Shown here: positions 8,835 to 16,792 of the stretch, piece after piece
Layout of the letters: the number at the start of each line of letters is the position of its first letter
Position numbering within the stretch: the first letter of the stretch is position 1
Origin: Aquiflexum balticum DSM 16537
GTDB lineage: Bacteria > Bacteroidota > Bacteroidia > Cytophagales > Cyclobacteriaceae
DNA: 64,000 nt
Reading direction: 5' to 3'
Assembly (NCBI RefSeq): GCF_900176595.1
Contig: NZ_LT838813.1
Coordinates: 2,684,001-2,748,000 of the forward strand
Notes under the pieces: model-generated
The model's input: the letters and a program-made list of their open reading frames with translations, nothing else
What the model was told of the DNA's origin: nothing
The model's database searches: none
Made by a program: the position numbers and the translations under genes

Positions 8835-9977
8835 TCAGGAAGTGAGAAGACCTTCCTTTATACTTTTGTAGGAGCTAATTTTTCTTTCTGTGACAGGAAA
8901 TGAATTTTCCAGAATCCTTATAAAACCATCTTCAAAACTATCCATCCATTTTTTTGGATCTGTGGGCTGATATTTATGGGCGTTCAGGAAAGATTCCATT
9001 TTCAAAAAGTCATATTTATCTGATGAGATACCTGCTTGGGAATACACGGCATCCAATGCATTGCAATGCTGTTCATATTGACCTTTGACCGGAATCATCA
9101 TTACAGGTTTACCTAAATACATGGCTTCGCAGACTGATTCAAATCCCGCTGTGCAGATCAAGGCCCTACAGGCAGCCATTTTTTCTAAAAACAAGACATC
9201 ATTTACTTGGTAAAACAGCACATTCTCCATGGGTTTCATTAAGTCCGGTGCTCCTTTCTTATCCCAAAAGGCTACAATATTGATGTGAGGATTGGCTTTG
9301 GCAAAAAGCAGAATTTCTTCTCCATATCCAGGATTGACCATGTAGGTCAGATAAAAATCACCTTTTGAAGGAACTAATTTCCTTAATTCCTTTCTCAAAA
9401 GCGGTGGTAAGACATGTGTATTTTGCACTTGGGAAGGGGCTAATGGCCGGAATGATAGTGCAAGTTGTTTTTGGGATCCCAATGAAGTGATTTTTGTGTT
9501 CAGCTGAAAGAGGAGTTTTTCAAGTTGGCGTCCTTTTGGATAGGCAAAATCCGGATGATTGATCAGGTATTGGTGCCCTATGGTCCAATATTGACATTGA
9601 GGCTTGTATATAAAATTGTAAATCCCCCCTAAAATGTCATAAAAATTGAGGATAATATCCGGTTGAGTTTCGGAAACTACCTGGTGTATCTGTTTTAAAC
9701 TTTTTCTGAATGTATTGTATTTCATCAGATTATGAAAAACAGTCTTTCCTAATTTGATTCCTTTGTTTTGTTTGTCTGTTACAAAGTTTGGACTTTCAAA
9801 AAGGATAATCGGGGCATTTATTTTCTGCCTGAAAAAATCCGGGATTGCTCTTCTATTGCTTTTTCCGACACAAACACCGCAAAGTTCAAAACCTCTGTTT
9901 TCCAGAATTTGGGCAAGAGCAATAGCCTGGGTCATATGCCCCCTTCCTTCACCCTGGACTACAAACAAAAATTTCAT
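8835..9977 (-). CDS. MurG-like glycosyltransferase
   Basis: This 380-residue GT-B protein begins with MKFLFVVQGEGRGHMTQAIA, a Gly-rich acceptor loop like that of MurG and monogalactosyldiacylglycerol synthases. The C-terminal donor-binding region TAGFESVCEAMYLGKP...QYEQHCNA matches the family-28 C-terminal pattern. It lies one base from the end of the upstream metallophosphoesterase gene and is surely cotranscribed with it. The pairing suggests a membrane glycolipid or lipid A-like pathway, but donor and acceptor cannot be read from the sequence. Confidence 0.85.
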   Translation of the reverse strand: MKFLFVVQGEGRGHMTQAIALAQILENRGFELCGVCVGKSNRRAIPDFFRQKINAPIILFESPNFVTDKQNKGIKLGKTVFHNLMKYNTFRKSLKQIHQVVSETQPDIILNFYDILGGIYNFIYKPQCQYWTIGHQYLINHPDFAYPKGRQLEKLLFQLNTKITSLGSQKQLALSFRPLAPSQVQNTHVLPPLLRKELRKLVPSKGDFYLTYMVNPGYGEEILLFAKANPHINIVAFWDKKGAPDLMKPMENVLFYQVNDVLFLEKMAACRALICTAGFESVCEAMYLGKPVMMIPVKGQYEQHCNALDAVYSQAGISSDKYDFLKMESFLNAHKYQPTDPKKWMDSFEDGFIRILENSFPVTERKISSYKSIKEGLLTS

Positions 9978-9978
9978 T

Positions 9979-10851
9979 TTATGGAAGAAGATTAGGAGAA
10001 TTCAGAAAATCAGGAATTTTATTGAATGCGACAGTTTTGAGCTCCTGAGAATACACTATTTCAGTTTTCTCCTTTTCAACTGACTTCTTGAAATTTATCT
10101 CATTGTAATATATCAATTGCCAAGAACCATCATGGTCTTCGGCCAAGGCACTCATTGTTTCTACCCAATCTCCCGAATTGAGGTATTTGACTCCGTTGAT
10201 CATTCTATTTTCTGCCTTATGAATATGACCACAGATAATACCATCACAACCTTTTGCTTTGGCCATTTTGGCCAACTCTTCTTCATATTGATCTATATAG
10301 GAAACTGCCGTTTTTACTTTTCCTTTGATATATTGACTTAGGGAAAAGTAAGGCAAGCCTCTTTTTCTTCTATGGAAATTAACCAATCTGTTCAGCCACA
10401 ATAAAAAGGTATAGCCTACATCACCCAGATAGGCAATCCACCGAAGATTGGAGGTGATGCTGTCAAAAATATCTCCGTGAGTGATAAAGAATTTTTTTCC
10501 GTTGCTTTCATATATCATATCGGTCTGAATAGAAACATTACCGATCTGAAGAGGAAGAATCTGGTCCAGAAAGTCATCATGATTGCCTCTAAGATAGAAA
10601 ACTTTGGTATTGTCCCTCTCGATCATTTTCAGCATCCTATTAAAAAACCGGGTATGCTTCCTTTTCCAAGAACCCGATCTACGAAGTTGCCATCCATCTA
10701 TGATGTCTCCGTTTAGTATCAGGTTTTCACAGGTATATTGCTTGAGAAAATGGGCAACTTCTTTTGCTTTGGCTCCCTTAGTACCGAGATGTACATCAGA
10801 GATAACGATAGTTTTGAAATGGGTTTTCAAGTCTGTCAGTTTTATTTGCAA
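9979..10851 (-). CDS. Metallophosphoesterase, UDP-2,3-diacylglucosamine diphosphatase-like
   Basis: All five metallophosphoesterase motifs can be read: SDVHLG (D19, H21), NGDIIDGW (D49), RGNHDD (N90, H91), THGD and GHIHKAE. Hydrophobic residues after the third motif (YLGDVGYTFLLWLNRLVNF) suggest membrane-surface binding, as in LpxH-type enzymes that release lipid X and UMP. The only possible start near the first motif is a TTG at 10851, because no in-frame ATG precedes SDVHLG. A second LpxH-like gene lies at 15948-16709, so which of the two is the true lipid A enzyme is open. Confidence 0.85.
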   Translation of the reverse strand: MQIKLTDLKTHFKTIVISDVHLGTKGAKAKEVAHFLKQYTCENLILNGDIIDGWQLRRSGSWKRKHTRFFNRMLKMIERDNTKVFYLRGNHDDFLDQILPLQIGNVSIQTDMIYESNGKKFFITHGDIFDSITSNLRWIAYLGDVGYTFLLWLNRLVNFHRRKRGLPYFSLSQYIKGKVKTAVSYIDQYEEELAKMAKAKGCDGIICGHIHKAENRMINGVKYLNSGDWVETMSALAEDHDGSWQLIYYNEINFKKSVEKEKTEIVYSQELKTVAFNKIPDFLNSPNLLP

Positions 10852-11127
10852 TATATAGGCGACGATTGACCTGGTGATTAAACGGATATTATGAAATAAA
10901 TAATTTTTTCAGAATTTAGTTTGGTATTGTGAAGCTATAGTTAACTGACTGTTAAATACCCTGTTTAAGCTACAAATCAGGCGATAGAATGATGATATTC
11001 CTAAAATTTTGGTTATAGAAAAAAATCAAAAGCTTGTTGTTTTAACTCATTTTCTTTGAGTTCAGACCGAATTTCACCAACTTAGAAATCAATTAATCGT
11101 ATTGTTTGATTATAAGAATCTATTGAA

Positions 11128-11583
11128 ATGAAAAAACTTTTAGTTCCTGTTCTTTTTTTGTTGCTGATGTTTTCCTGTAATCAGGTGGATAAAAATCCTG
11201 AATTTAATATACTAGGTTACTGGAATCTTGCTGAACTTACCAATTCATGGACCAATGAAACGGTCATAGGAGAGGAACTGGATTTTACTGAACGTTATAT
11301 CTTCAATGGTGACGGGACATTTATAAAAACTTCCACAATAGCCAAAGGACAGGGTGAGACAGCAGCTATACCCGATCAAGCATTGGGGCTTTTTGAATTA
11401 ATACCATCAGACGATTCCGGATACATTTTTAAAGTTATTCTCACTTATGACACCAATGTGCATATGGCAGCCAATTGCAGTGAGGGCAATCAGGAGTTTA
11501 TGTTTATCACCGGTGATAAAAAACTGACAAATATGACTTCTGCAGCATGTGATGGTCCTGTTTTTGTTTACACGAAAAAATAA
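11128..11583 (+). CDS. Small lipoprotein, lipocalin-like
   Basis: This 151-residue protein has a type II signal peptide with lipobox LLMFSC (Cys near residue 17). The mature part opens with ILGYWNLAELTN, followed by alternating strands (YIFNGDGTFIKTS, GYIFKVILTYD), the usual pattern of lipocalin-like outer membrane lipoproteins in Bacteroidota. I do not recognise a specific function. It is monocistronic and converges with the histidine kinase gene, 11 bases apart. Confidence 0.7.
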   Translation: MKKLLVPVLFLLLMFSCNQVDKNPEFNILGYWNLAELTNSWTNETVIGEELDFTERYIFNGDGTFIKTSTIAKGQGETAAIPDQALGLFELIPSDDSGYIFKVILTYDTNVHMAANCSEGNQEFMFITGDKKLTNMTSAACDGPVFVYTKK

Positions 11584-11594
11584 ACATTATATTT

Positions 11595-12938
11595 TTAAGC
11601 GTTGAATATCAGTTTGAAGGTAGTTCCCTCACCGAGTTTTGACCTAACCTGAATATTCCCTTTATGTCGCCTCATAATCTGCTTAGATAAACTTAATCCT
11701 ATACCCGAGCCTTTCTTTTTTGTGGTGAAGAATGGTATAAAGATTTTTGACATAGCCTCTTCCTCAATTCCCCGGCCACTGTCAGCAACTTCAATGATGA
11801 TTTTTCCGGCCTCATCAATAAACGCTTCCAATGAAATGATTCTTGAAACAGTATCCTCAACAGCCTGAATGGCATTTTGAATCAGGTTGATCAAAACCTG
11901 TTCAATCAAGCTCTGATCACCAAATAGAATTAAGTCCTTCGGTTCGATATGTTTTTTGAATTGAATTTGGTTAGCGTCGAACTGGTGCTGCATCAAGGTT
12001 TCCAATTGGTCAAAAAGTCCCTTGAGCCTTATAGTTTGGAATCTTGGGGCGGGAATATGCGCCAGACTTCTAAAATCACTGACAAAATTGATCATCCCCT
12101 GACTTCTTTTTTCTATCGTACTGATGGCCATCAGATAATCTTCCAGGTCATTTGGGTTGATGGTTTCATTGATATCTATTTTGGATTCAATATCCCCCTT
12201 TACAGTCGCTGCTAGAGATGAGATAGGAGCAATACTGTTCATGATTTCGTGGGTAAGTACCCTGACGAGGTTTTGCCAGGCCTCCATTTCTTTTTCTTCG
12301 AGTTCACTTTGGATATTTTGAAGAGATACCAATTTGAATTTTGTATCCCTCAAAACCAATTCAATCACATAAACGGACAATTGCATGATCCCATCAGGGT
12401 GTGCAATTTTGATCAGTTCACTTCCCCCTGTCCGAAGAGAATGGATAGCATGGTGAAGTTCTTTATTTATTTTTTCTACTTCACCTATCTGGGTCAATTG
12501 CAGGATATTCAACATCCTTTTGGCAGCAGTATTGACAATCTGAACTTTTCCTTCCTCATCAAAAGTGATCAGACCTATACTTAGGTGCTGGAATACCGAT
12601 CTGAAATATTGGTAATTAGCTTCTTTCTCAGCTTGGTCTTCCTGAAGTTTGGCCAAGATGGCATTAAATTCAATATGGAGGTCATCGGTTTCGGTCCCGT
12701 CAAATTTAACAGGGTAGACATTGGTATAATTATCCTGTTTGATATTGTTCAAAAATTGTCGGACCTTTTTGAAAGAGCTCTCTGCATAGCTTAGCAAAAA
12801 TACAATTTGGGCCAATATCAATATGATGAACAGGGAAATCACAAATACGCCAGCCCCATTCAGAATAAAGTAAGCCAGTAAAAACAGAGATACTGCCAAG
12901 AGGACAATTCTCCCAAGTAAGCCTACCTTATAATCCAT
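11595..12938 (-). CDS. NtrY-like sensor histidine kinase
   Basis: The 447-residue kinase has two membrane helices (about 9-27 and 29-50), a HAMP-like linker, a PAS domain (about 108-210), a dimerisation domain with phospho-acceptor H230 in LVRVLTHEIMNSIAPI, and a full ATPase domain: N box INLIQNAIQAV, G1 VADSGRGIEEE and G2 GSGIGLSLSKQI. The extracytoplasmic loop is nearly absent, so sensing is probably cytoplasmic or in the membrane. Its ATG overlaps the 3' end of the response regulator gene by 11 bases, so the two form a cognate pair. Signal and targets are unknown. Confidence 0.9.
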   Translation of the reverse strand: MDYKVGLLGRIVLLAVSLFLLAYFILNGAGVFVISLFIILILAQIVFLLSYAESSFKKVRQFLNNIKQDNYTNVYPVKFDGTETDDLHIEFNAILAKLQEDQAEKEANYQYFRSVFQHLSIGLITFDEEGKVQIVNTAAKRMLNILQLTQIGEVEKINKELHHAIHSLRTGGSELIKIAHPDGIMQLSVYVIELVLRDTKFKLVSLQNIQSELEEKEMEAWQNLVRVLTHEIMNSIAPISSLAATVKGDIESKIDINETINPNDLEDYLMAISTIEKRSQGMINFVSDFRSLAHIPAPRFQTIRLKGLFDQLETLMQHQFDANQIQFKKHIEPKDLILFGDQSLIEQVLINLIQNAIQAVEDTVSRIISLEAFIDEAGKIIIEVADSGRGIEEEAMSKIFIPFFTTKKKGSGIGLSLSKQIMRRHKGNIQVRSKLGEGTTFKLIFNA

Positions 12939-14334
12939 ATTTTTCTAATCTTCTATAAAGGGAAGCTCTGGTCAGACCCAATTCTTTTGCTGCTTTGGAG
13001 ATATTTCCTCCGTTTTTATCGATGGCTTTTTGGATATAGTTTTTCTCGACTTCATCCAAGTTAAAGGTGTTGGGTATTGAGGCTTTTTCATTGGAAGGTT
13101 TTGCTGATAAGAAGAAGAAATCCCTGCTGTCAAGACTATCACATTCTGCCATGATAATTGCTCTTTCGATGGCATGTTGCAGTTCCCTGATGTTTCCCGG
13201 CCAATTATATTTTTGGAGCAATTGAAGGGCATTTGAGGTAAAACCTTTAAAATCTTTTCTGTACTTGTGGGAATATGATTTTAGAAAGTGATTGGCCAAC
13301 AATGGAATATCATCCTGTCTTTCTCTCAATGGGGGGAGAAATATTTCGACTGTATTGATTCTATACAACAAATCCTGCCTAAAAGTATTATCCATCACCA
13401 TTTCATGAATGTGCATATTGGTCGCACATATCAATCTGATGTCTACAGGGATGGGTTTGTTGGTACCGATTCTGGTAACTTCCCTTTTCTGCAGCACAGT
13501 CAATAATTTTGATTGGAGCGGCATACTGAGATTACCGATTTCATCTAAAAACAGCGTGCCTTTATCTGCTATTTCAAACCTTCCTGCACGATCTTCTTTG
13601 GCATCGGTAAAAGAGCCTCTTTTATGTCCAAAAAGCTCACTTTCAAAAAGTGATTCTGTAATAGCCCCCATATCAACACCCACAAAAATTTCATCTTTGC
13701 GGTGGGATCTGTCGTGGATTGCCCGCGCAATCAATTCCTTTCCCGTTCCATTTTCTCCCAAAATCAAAATATTGGCATCAGTTTGAGCCACTTTGTCGAT
13801 AATGGAAAAAATGTTTTTCATGGAAGAGCTTTGTCCGATAATATCCGCATAGGGTTTTTTAAGATCGGACTGTAGCTGTTTCTGTTTGGTAGAAAGCTTT
13901 TCTACCTGATTATAGCTTTCCTTCAACCTGGATGCAGATGTCAATGTCGCAAGCAGCTTTTCGTTTTGCCAGGGTTTGAGAATAAAATCAGTCGCACCTT
14001 CTTTCAAGGCCTGAACTGCCATTTCCACATCTCCGAAAGCAGTGATTAGAATTACCACAGCCTTTGGATCAATTTCCTTAATTTGTTTAAGCCAATGAAA
14101 ACCTTCTTTACCGGATGTAGTGTCATCTGTAAAGTTCATATCCAAAAGTATCACATCATAACTGTTGTTATTGATCAAAAATGGGATTCGCCGTGGATCC
14201 TTTTCTATGGTAACTTCTTTTGCATGCTTTTTCAGCAACATTTTGGCTGCGAAAAGCAAATCTTCATTGTCATCTATGATCAGTATTTTTCCTAGTTGTT
14301 GGTTTTCCATTGTATTTGGATTTATTCCTTCCAT
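12928..14334 (-). CDS. Sigma-54-dependent response regulator (NtrC family)
   Basis: The longest frame starts with a TTG at 14379. ATG codons at 14334 and 14310 are better starts; counted from 14310 (MENQQLGKIL, 460 residues) the receiver Asp is D57 in DVILLDMNF. The AAA+ domain has Walker A GENGTGKE (185-192) and a sigma-54 contact loop reading GSFTDA (232-237) instead of the classical GAFTGA. The C-terminal Fis-type helix-turn-helix GGNISKAAKELGLTRASLYR is intact. It is the first gene of the pair with the downstream kinase. It is expected to activate sigma-54 promoters when phosphorylated. Confidence 0.9.
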   Translation of the reverse strand: MEGINPNTMENQQLGKILIIDDNEDLLFAAKMLLKKHAKEVTIEKDPRRIPFLINNNSYDVILLDMNFTDDTTSGKEGFHWLKQIKEIDPKAVVILITAFGDVEMAVQALKEGATDFILKPWQNEKLLATLTSASRLKESYNQVEKLSTKQKQLQSDLKKPYADIIGQSSSMKNIFSIIDKVAQTDANILILGENGTGKELIARAIHDRSHRKDEIFVGVDMGAITESLFESELFGHKRGSFTDAKEDRAGRFEIADKGTLFLDEIGNLSMPLQSKLLTVLQKREVTRIGTNKPIPVDIRLICATNMHIHEMVMDNTFRQDLLYRINTVEIFLPPLRERQDDIPLLANHFLKSYSHKYRKDFKGFTSNALQLLQKYNWPGNIRELQHAIERAIIMAECDSLDSRDFFFLSAKPSNEKASIPNTFNLDEVEKNYIQKAIDKNGGNISKAAKELGLTRASLYRRLEKYGL

Positions 14335-14525
14335 TTCTAATGACAAAATGGTGCCATTCTTGAAATAGAGCCACTTCAATAATTTAAGCTATAAATCTAA
14401 TTAAAATATGTTCAAAAATGAACATAATCATTCTAAAATCGGACAGTTCCTGACTCATTTACGGACAGGTTTTCAATCCAATTTGGAATTTGTTAACTTT
14501 ATGACTTTAACAAAAAAAAATCAAT

Positions 14526-14954
14526 ATGTCAGTAGCAAGTAAAGGAAACAGCGTTAAGGTACATTATACCGGAAGGCTAACAGACGGAACAGTATTTGAT
14601 TCATCGGCTAACAGGGACCCTCTTGGATTTACATTGGGAGATGGGAATATGATCAAGGGATTTGATGCAGCAGTTTATGGTATGGAAATCGGTCAGGAAA
14701 AAAGCATCACCATTCCCTGTTTGGAAGCATATGGAGAAAAAAGAGAAGATATGATGTTGGAAATTCCTAAAGAACAGGTTCCTCCTCATATCAATCCTGA
14801 AATAGGTATGGAACTTTCCCTTCAAAATCAGGCAGGTCAGCCTGTACCGGTAAAAGTCGCACATATAGATGATGAAAAAATCATACTTGACGCCAATCAC
14901 CCATTGGCAGGTCAGGATTTGATCTTTGATATTACTTTAGTAGAAATTGGCTGA
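14526..14954 (+). CDS. FKBP-type peptidyl-prolyl isomerase (SlpA-like)
   Basis: The 142-residue protein starts with GNSVKVHYTGRLTDGTVFDSS, the FKBP strand pattern. It then has the inserted flap domain (about 65-125: EAYGEKREDMMLEIPKEQVP...) typical of the short SlpA/SlyD class, and closes with NHPLAGQDLIFDITLVEIG. It lacks the long His-rich SlyD tail, so it is SlpA-like. It is a cytosolic folding catalyst and chaperone. It is monocistronic with its own terminator. Confidence 0.92.
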   Translation: MSVASKGNSVKVHYTGRLTDGTVFDSSANRDPLGFTLGDGNMIKGFDAAVYGMEIGQEKSITIPCLEAYGEKREDMMLEIPKEQVPPHINPEIGMELSLQNQAGQPVPVKVAHIDDEKIILDANHPLAGQDLIFDITLVEIG

Positions 14955-14984
14955 TTTTCGATTCCACTTCTTCTTGAAGAAATG

Positions 14985-15017
14985 ACCTTTGGGGTATAAG
15001 CCTCAAAGGTTTTTTTT
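14985..15017 (+). terminator. Rho-independent terminator after the FKBP gene
   Basis: ACCTTTGGGG (14985-14994) pairs over all ten positions (one G-T) with CCTCAAAGGT (15001-15010), with a six-base loop and then a run of T. Confidence 0.85.
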
Positions 15018-15123
15018 GTGGTAAACTTCCAGTGAAAAGACTATAAAATACCTTGATTTGTTTTGGAAAATTAAACAGGAATACCTTAAAAAATCCAACA
15101 GAAATGATTTGGAAAATAAATTT

Positions 15124-15951
15124 TTAAAATTTGTCCAAAGGTGTTTCTGATTTATTGTAGATCCAAACCTGATTGCTGTCAAAAAACAACACATTATTTC
15201 GGTTTATCCTAACTGCTTTTGGTTCAATGCCAATGGGCACTTCTATTTCTTCAGTTTCATCAGATTGAAAATTTACCAAATTGATTTTCTTATCCTTGAG
15301 ATACACCACATTACTTTTCCAGAAGCCAATTTTTTGATCAGATTCTACCTTTATTCTTTTGATGAAGTTCCCTTGGTTATCCAGAACAAAGACACCTTCA
15401 TCTCTGATATTCAAAAACAATAAATTCTGGTATTCTTTTATATCTGTAATCTCCAAAGAAGATCGATCCAGAATCAGATTCAGGGGCTGATTTTGGATAA
15501 TTCTTCCTCTGATATAATCAAATTGCTTCAAAGACAAGTCAGTTTCATCGTAGACCCAAATGACATTGTTGTTGCCAAGGGTGGCCATTTTGGCCAATCC
15601 GACCAAATCCATCGGGAATCGGTTTTCTGCAATTGGGATGATAAATCTGTTAAGAATACGATATTCTTGAAGATCAGTGGAAAATGTGAAAATATTGACT
15701 GTCCAAAAGGCCTCTAATTGGCTGAGACTTCCTTGACGGGCCGGTGAAAAATTATTGATGAATTTCCCATTTCGGTCATATTGATAAATATTTCCTTCCA
15801 GATCAGCCAAGAAAATGAAACCCTGATTATCCAGTGAGAGTTGATCCAACTTTGGAAAATCAATTTTTATAAAATCTCCCCAGGATTCATTTTGACAGAA
15901 TGATTGAAGGGAAATGCAGGAAAGTAACAATATGAGGACCCGAAACTTCAA
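15124..15951 (-). CDS. Exported beta-propeller-like protein of unknown function
   Basis: The 275-residue product has a signal peptide (MKFRVLILLLSCISLQSFC-Q) and then repeated strands with YxYDRNGKFI and VFVLDNQGNFI patterns, like NHL or six-bladed propeller repeats. I do not recognise a named family. The start is a TTG that overlaps the TGA of the upstream lpxH-like gene (TTGA), and there is no in-frame ATG before the signal peptide, so this is a true TTG start and the genes are translationally coupled. A binding or scaffold role in the envelope is likely, but its link to lipid A is only positional. Confidence 0.7.
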   Translation of the reverse strand: MKFRVLILLLSCISLQSFCQNESWGDFIKIDFPKLDQLSLDNQGFIFLADLEGNIYQYDRNGKFINNFSPARQGSLSQLEAFWTVNIFTFSTDLQEYRILNRFIIPIAENRFPMDLVGLAKMATLGNNNVIWVYDETDLSLKQFDYIRGRIIQNQPLNLILDRSSLEITDIKEYQNLLFLNIRDEGVFVLDNQGNFIKRIKVESDQKIGFWKSNVVYLKDKKINLVNFQSDETEEIEVPIGIEPKAVRINRNNVLFFDSNQVWIYNKSETPLDKF

Positions 15952-16709
15952 TTTGTGAATTTTTTGATTTTAAATTCTTTTCCATCAAACTCCCCAAACG
16001 TACACTGACTTACCCATTCACCAAGATTAAAGTATCTTGCAGAATCTCCAACGGGGAGATCTAAAGGCAGGTGTCTATGTCCAAAGACATAAAAATCAAA
16101 GTGTCTGTTTTTTTCTATTTGCTTGCAATAGCTCCAAATCCATTCATCTTCACCTTTGAATTCATTTTCTTTGCTTTCAAGGTTGGTGATTCGGCTGTTG
16201 TTAGACCATGATTGGGCTAGCCTGATACCCAAATCAGGATGGAACCATTTGAAAAGCCATTGGCAAACCGGATTGGTAAAAACCTTTTTGAGGATTTTAT
16301 ATTGCGTATCTCCGGGACCAAGTCCATCTCCGTGACCTATCAGGAACTTTTTGCCTTCGATGGTGATTTCAATCGGATGATCATATACAGGGATCCCAAG
16401 CTCTTTAGTGAAGTAGTCGTCCATCCAAAGGTCATGGTTGCCTGTGAAAAAATATATCGGAATGTTTTTCCCTCGTAATTCGGCTATTTTCCCCAAAAAC
16501 CTGATAAAGCCTTTAGGAATAACTTTGTCGTATTCAAACCAAAAATCAAAGATATCACCAACCAGGAAAATTGCTGCGGCTTCCTCTTCTATGCTGTTCA
16601 GCCATTGGATAATATTTGTTTCCCGGGTTCTGCTGCTTTTTTCATCGGGTGCGCCTAAGTGAAAATCTGATGCAAAAAAAATTTTCTTTTGATGAAGTTT
16701 GATGTTCAT
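15948..16709 (-). CDS. lpxH: UDP-2,3-diacylglucosamine diphosphatase (LpxH-like)
   Basis: LpxH hydrolyses UDP-2,3-diacylglucosamine to lipid X and UMP in lipid A synthesis at the inner membrane surface. I place the start at the ATG 16709 (253 residues); a longer frame begins at a TTG inside the promoter. Motifs: SDFHLG (D15, H17), GDIFDFWFEYD, TGNHDLWM, GHGDGLGPGD and FGHRHLP. The GDIFDFWFEYD block is a typical LpxH feature, closer to LpxH than the paralogue at 9979-10851. It is the first gene of a two-gene unit with the propeller-like protein. Confidence 0.88.
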   Translation of the reverse strand: MNIKLHQKKIFFASDFHLGAPDEKSSRTRETNIIQWLNSIEEEAAAIFLVGDIFDFWFEYDKVIPKGFIRFLGKIAELRGKNIPIYFFTGNHDLWMDDYFTKELGIPVYDHPIEITIEGKKFLIGHGDGLGPGDTQYKILKKVFTNPVCQWLFKWFHPDLGIRLAQSWSNNSRITNLESKENEFKGEDEWIWSYCKQIEKNRHFDFYVFGHRHLPLDLPVGDSARYFNLGEWVSQCTFGEFDGKEFKIKKFTN

Positions 16710-16727
16710 AGAATCTGGGGAATGAGG

Positions 16728-16759
16728 CAAAGATAGTATGAAAATGAAAAAGCCTCCAA
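16728..16759 (-). promoter_or_regulatory. Promoter of the lpxH-like operon
   Basis: On the minus strand a TTG (16759-16757) is followed after 21 bases by TATCTTTG (16735-16728), a perfect TAnnTTTG box. Transcription would start near 16722, giving a leader of only about a dozen bases before the ATG at 16709. The -33 element falls inside the ftsH terminator hairpin. Confidence 0.6.
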
Positions 16760-16771
16760 TATGGAGGCTTC
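16745..16771 (-). terminator. Rho-independent terminator after ftsH
   Basis: AGCCTCC (16751-16757) and GGAGGCT (16763-16769) form a seven-pair stem with a five-base loop. On the minus strand it is followed by a T-rich tract. It lies about 20 bases beyond the ftsH stop codon. Confidence 0.8.
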
Positions 16772-16792
16772 TTATTGATTTTATTTTTTTAT

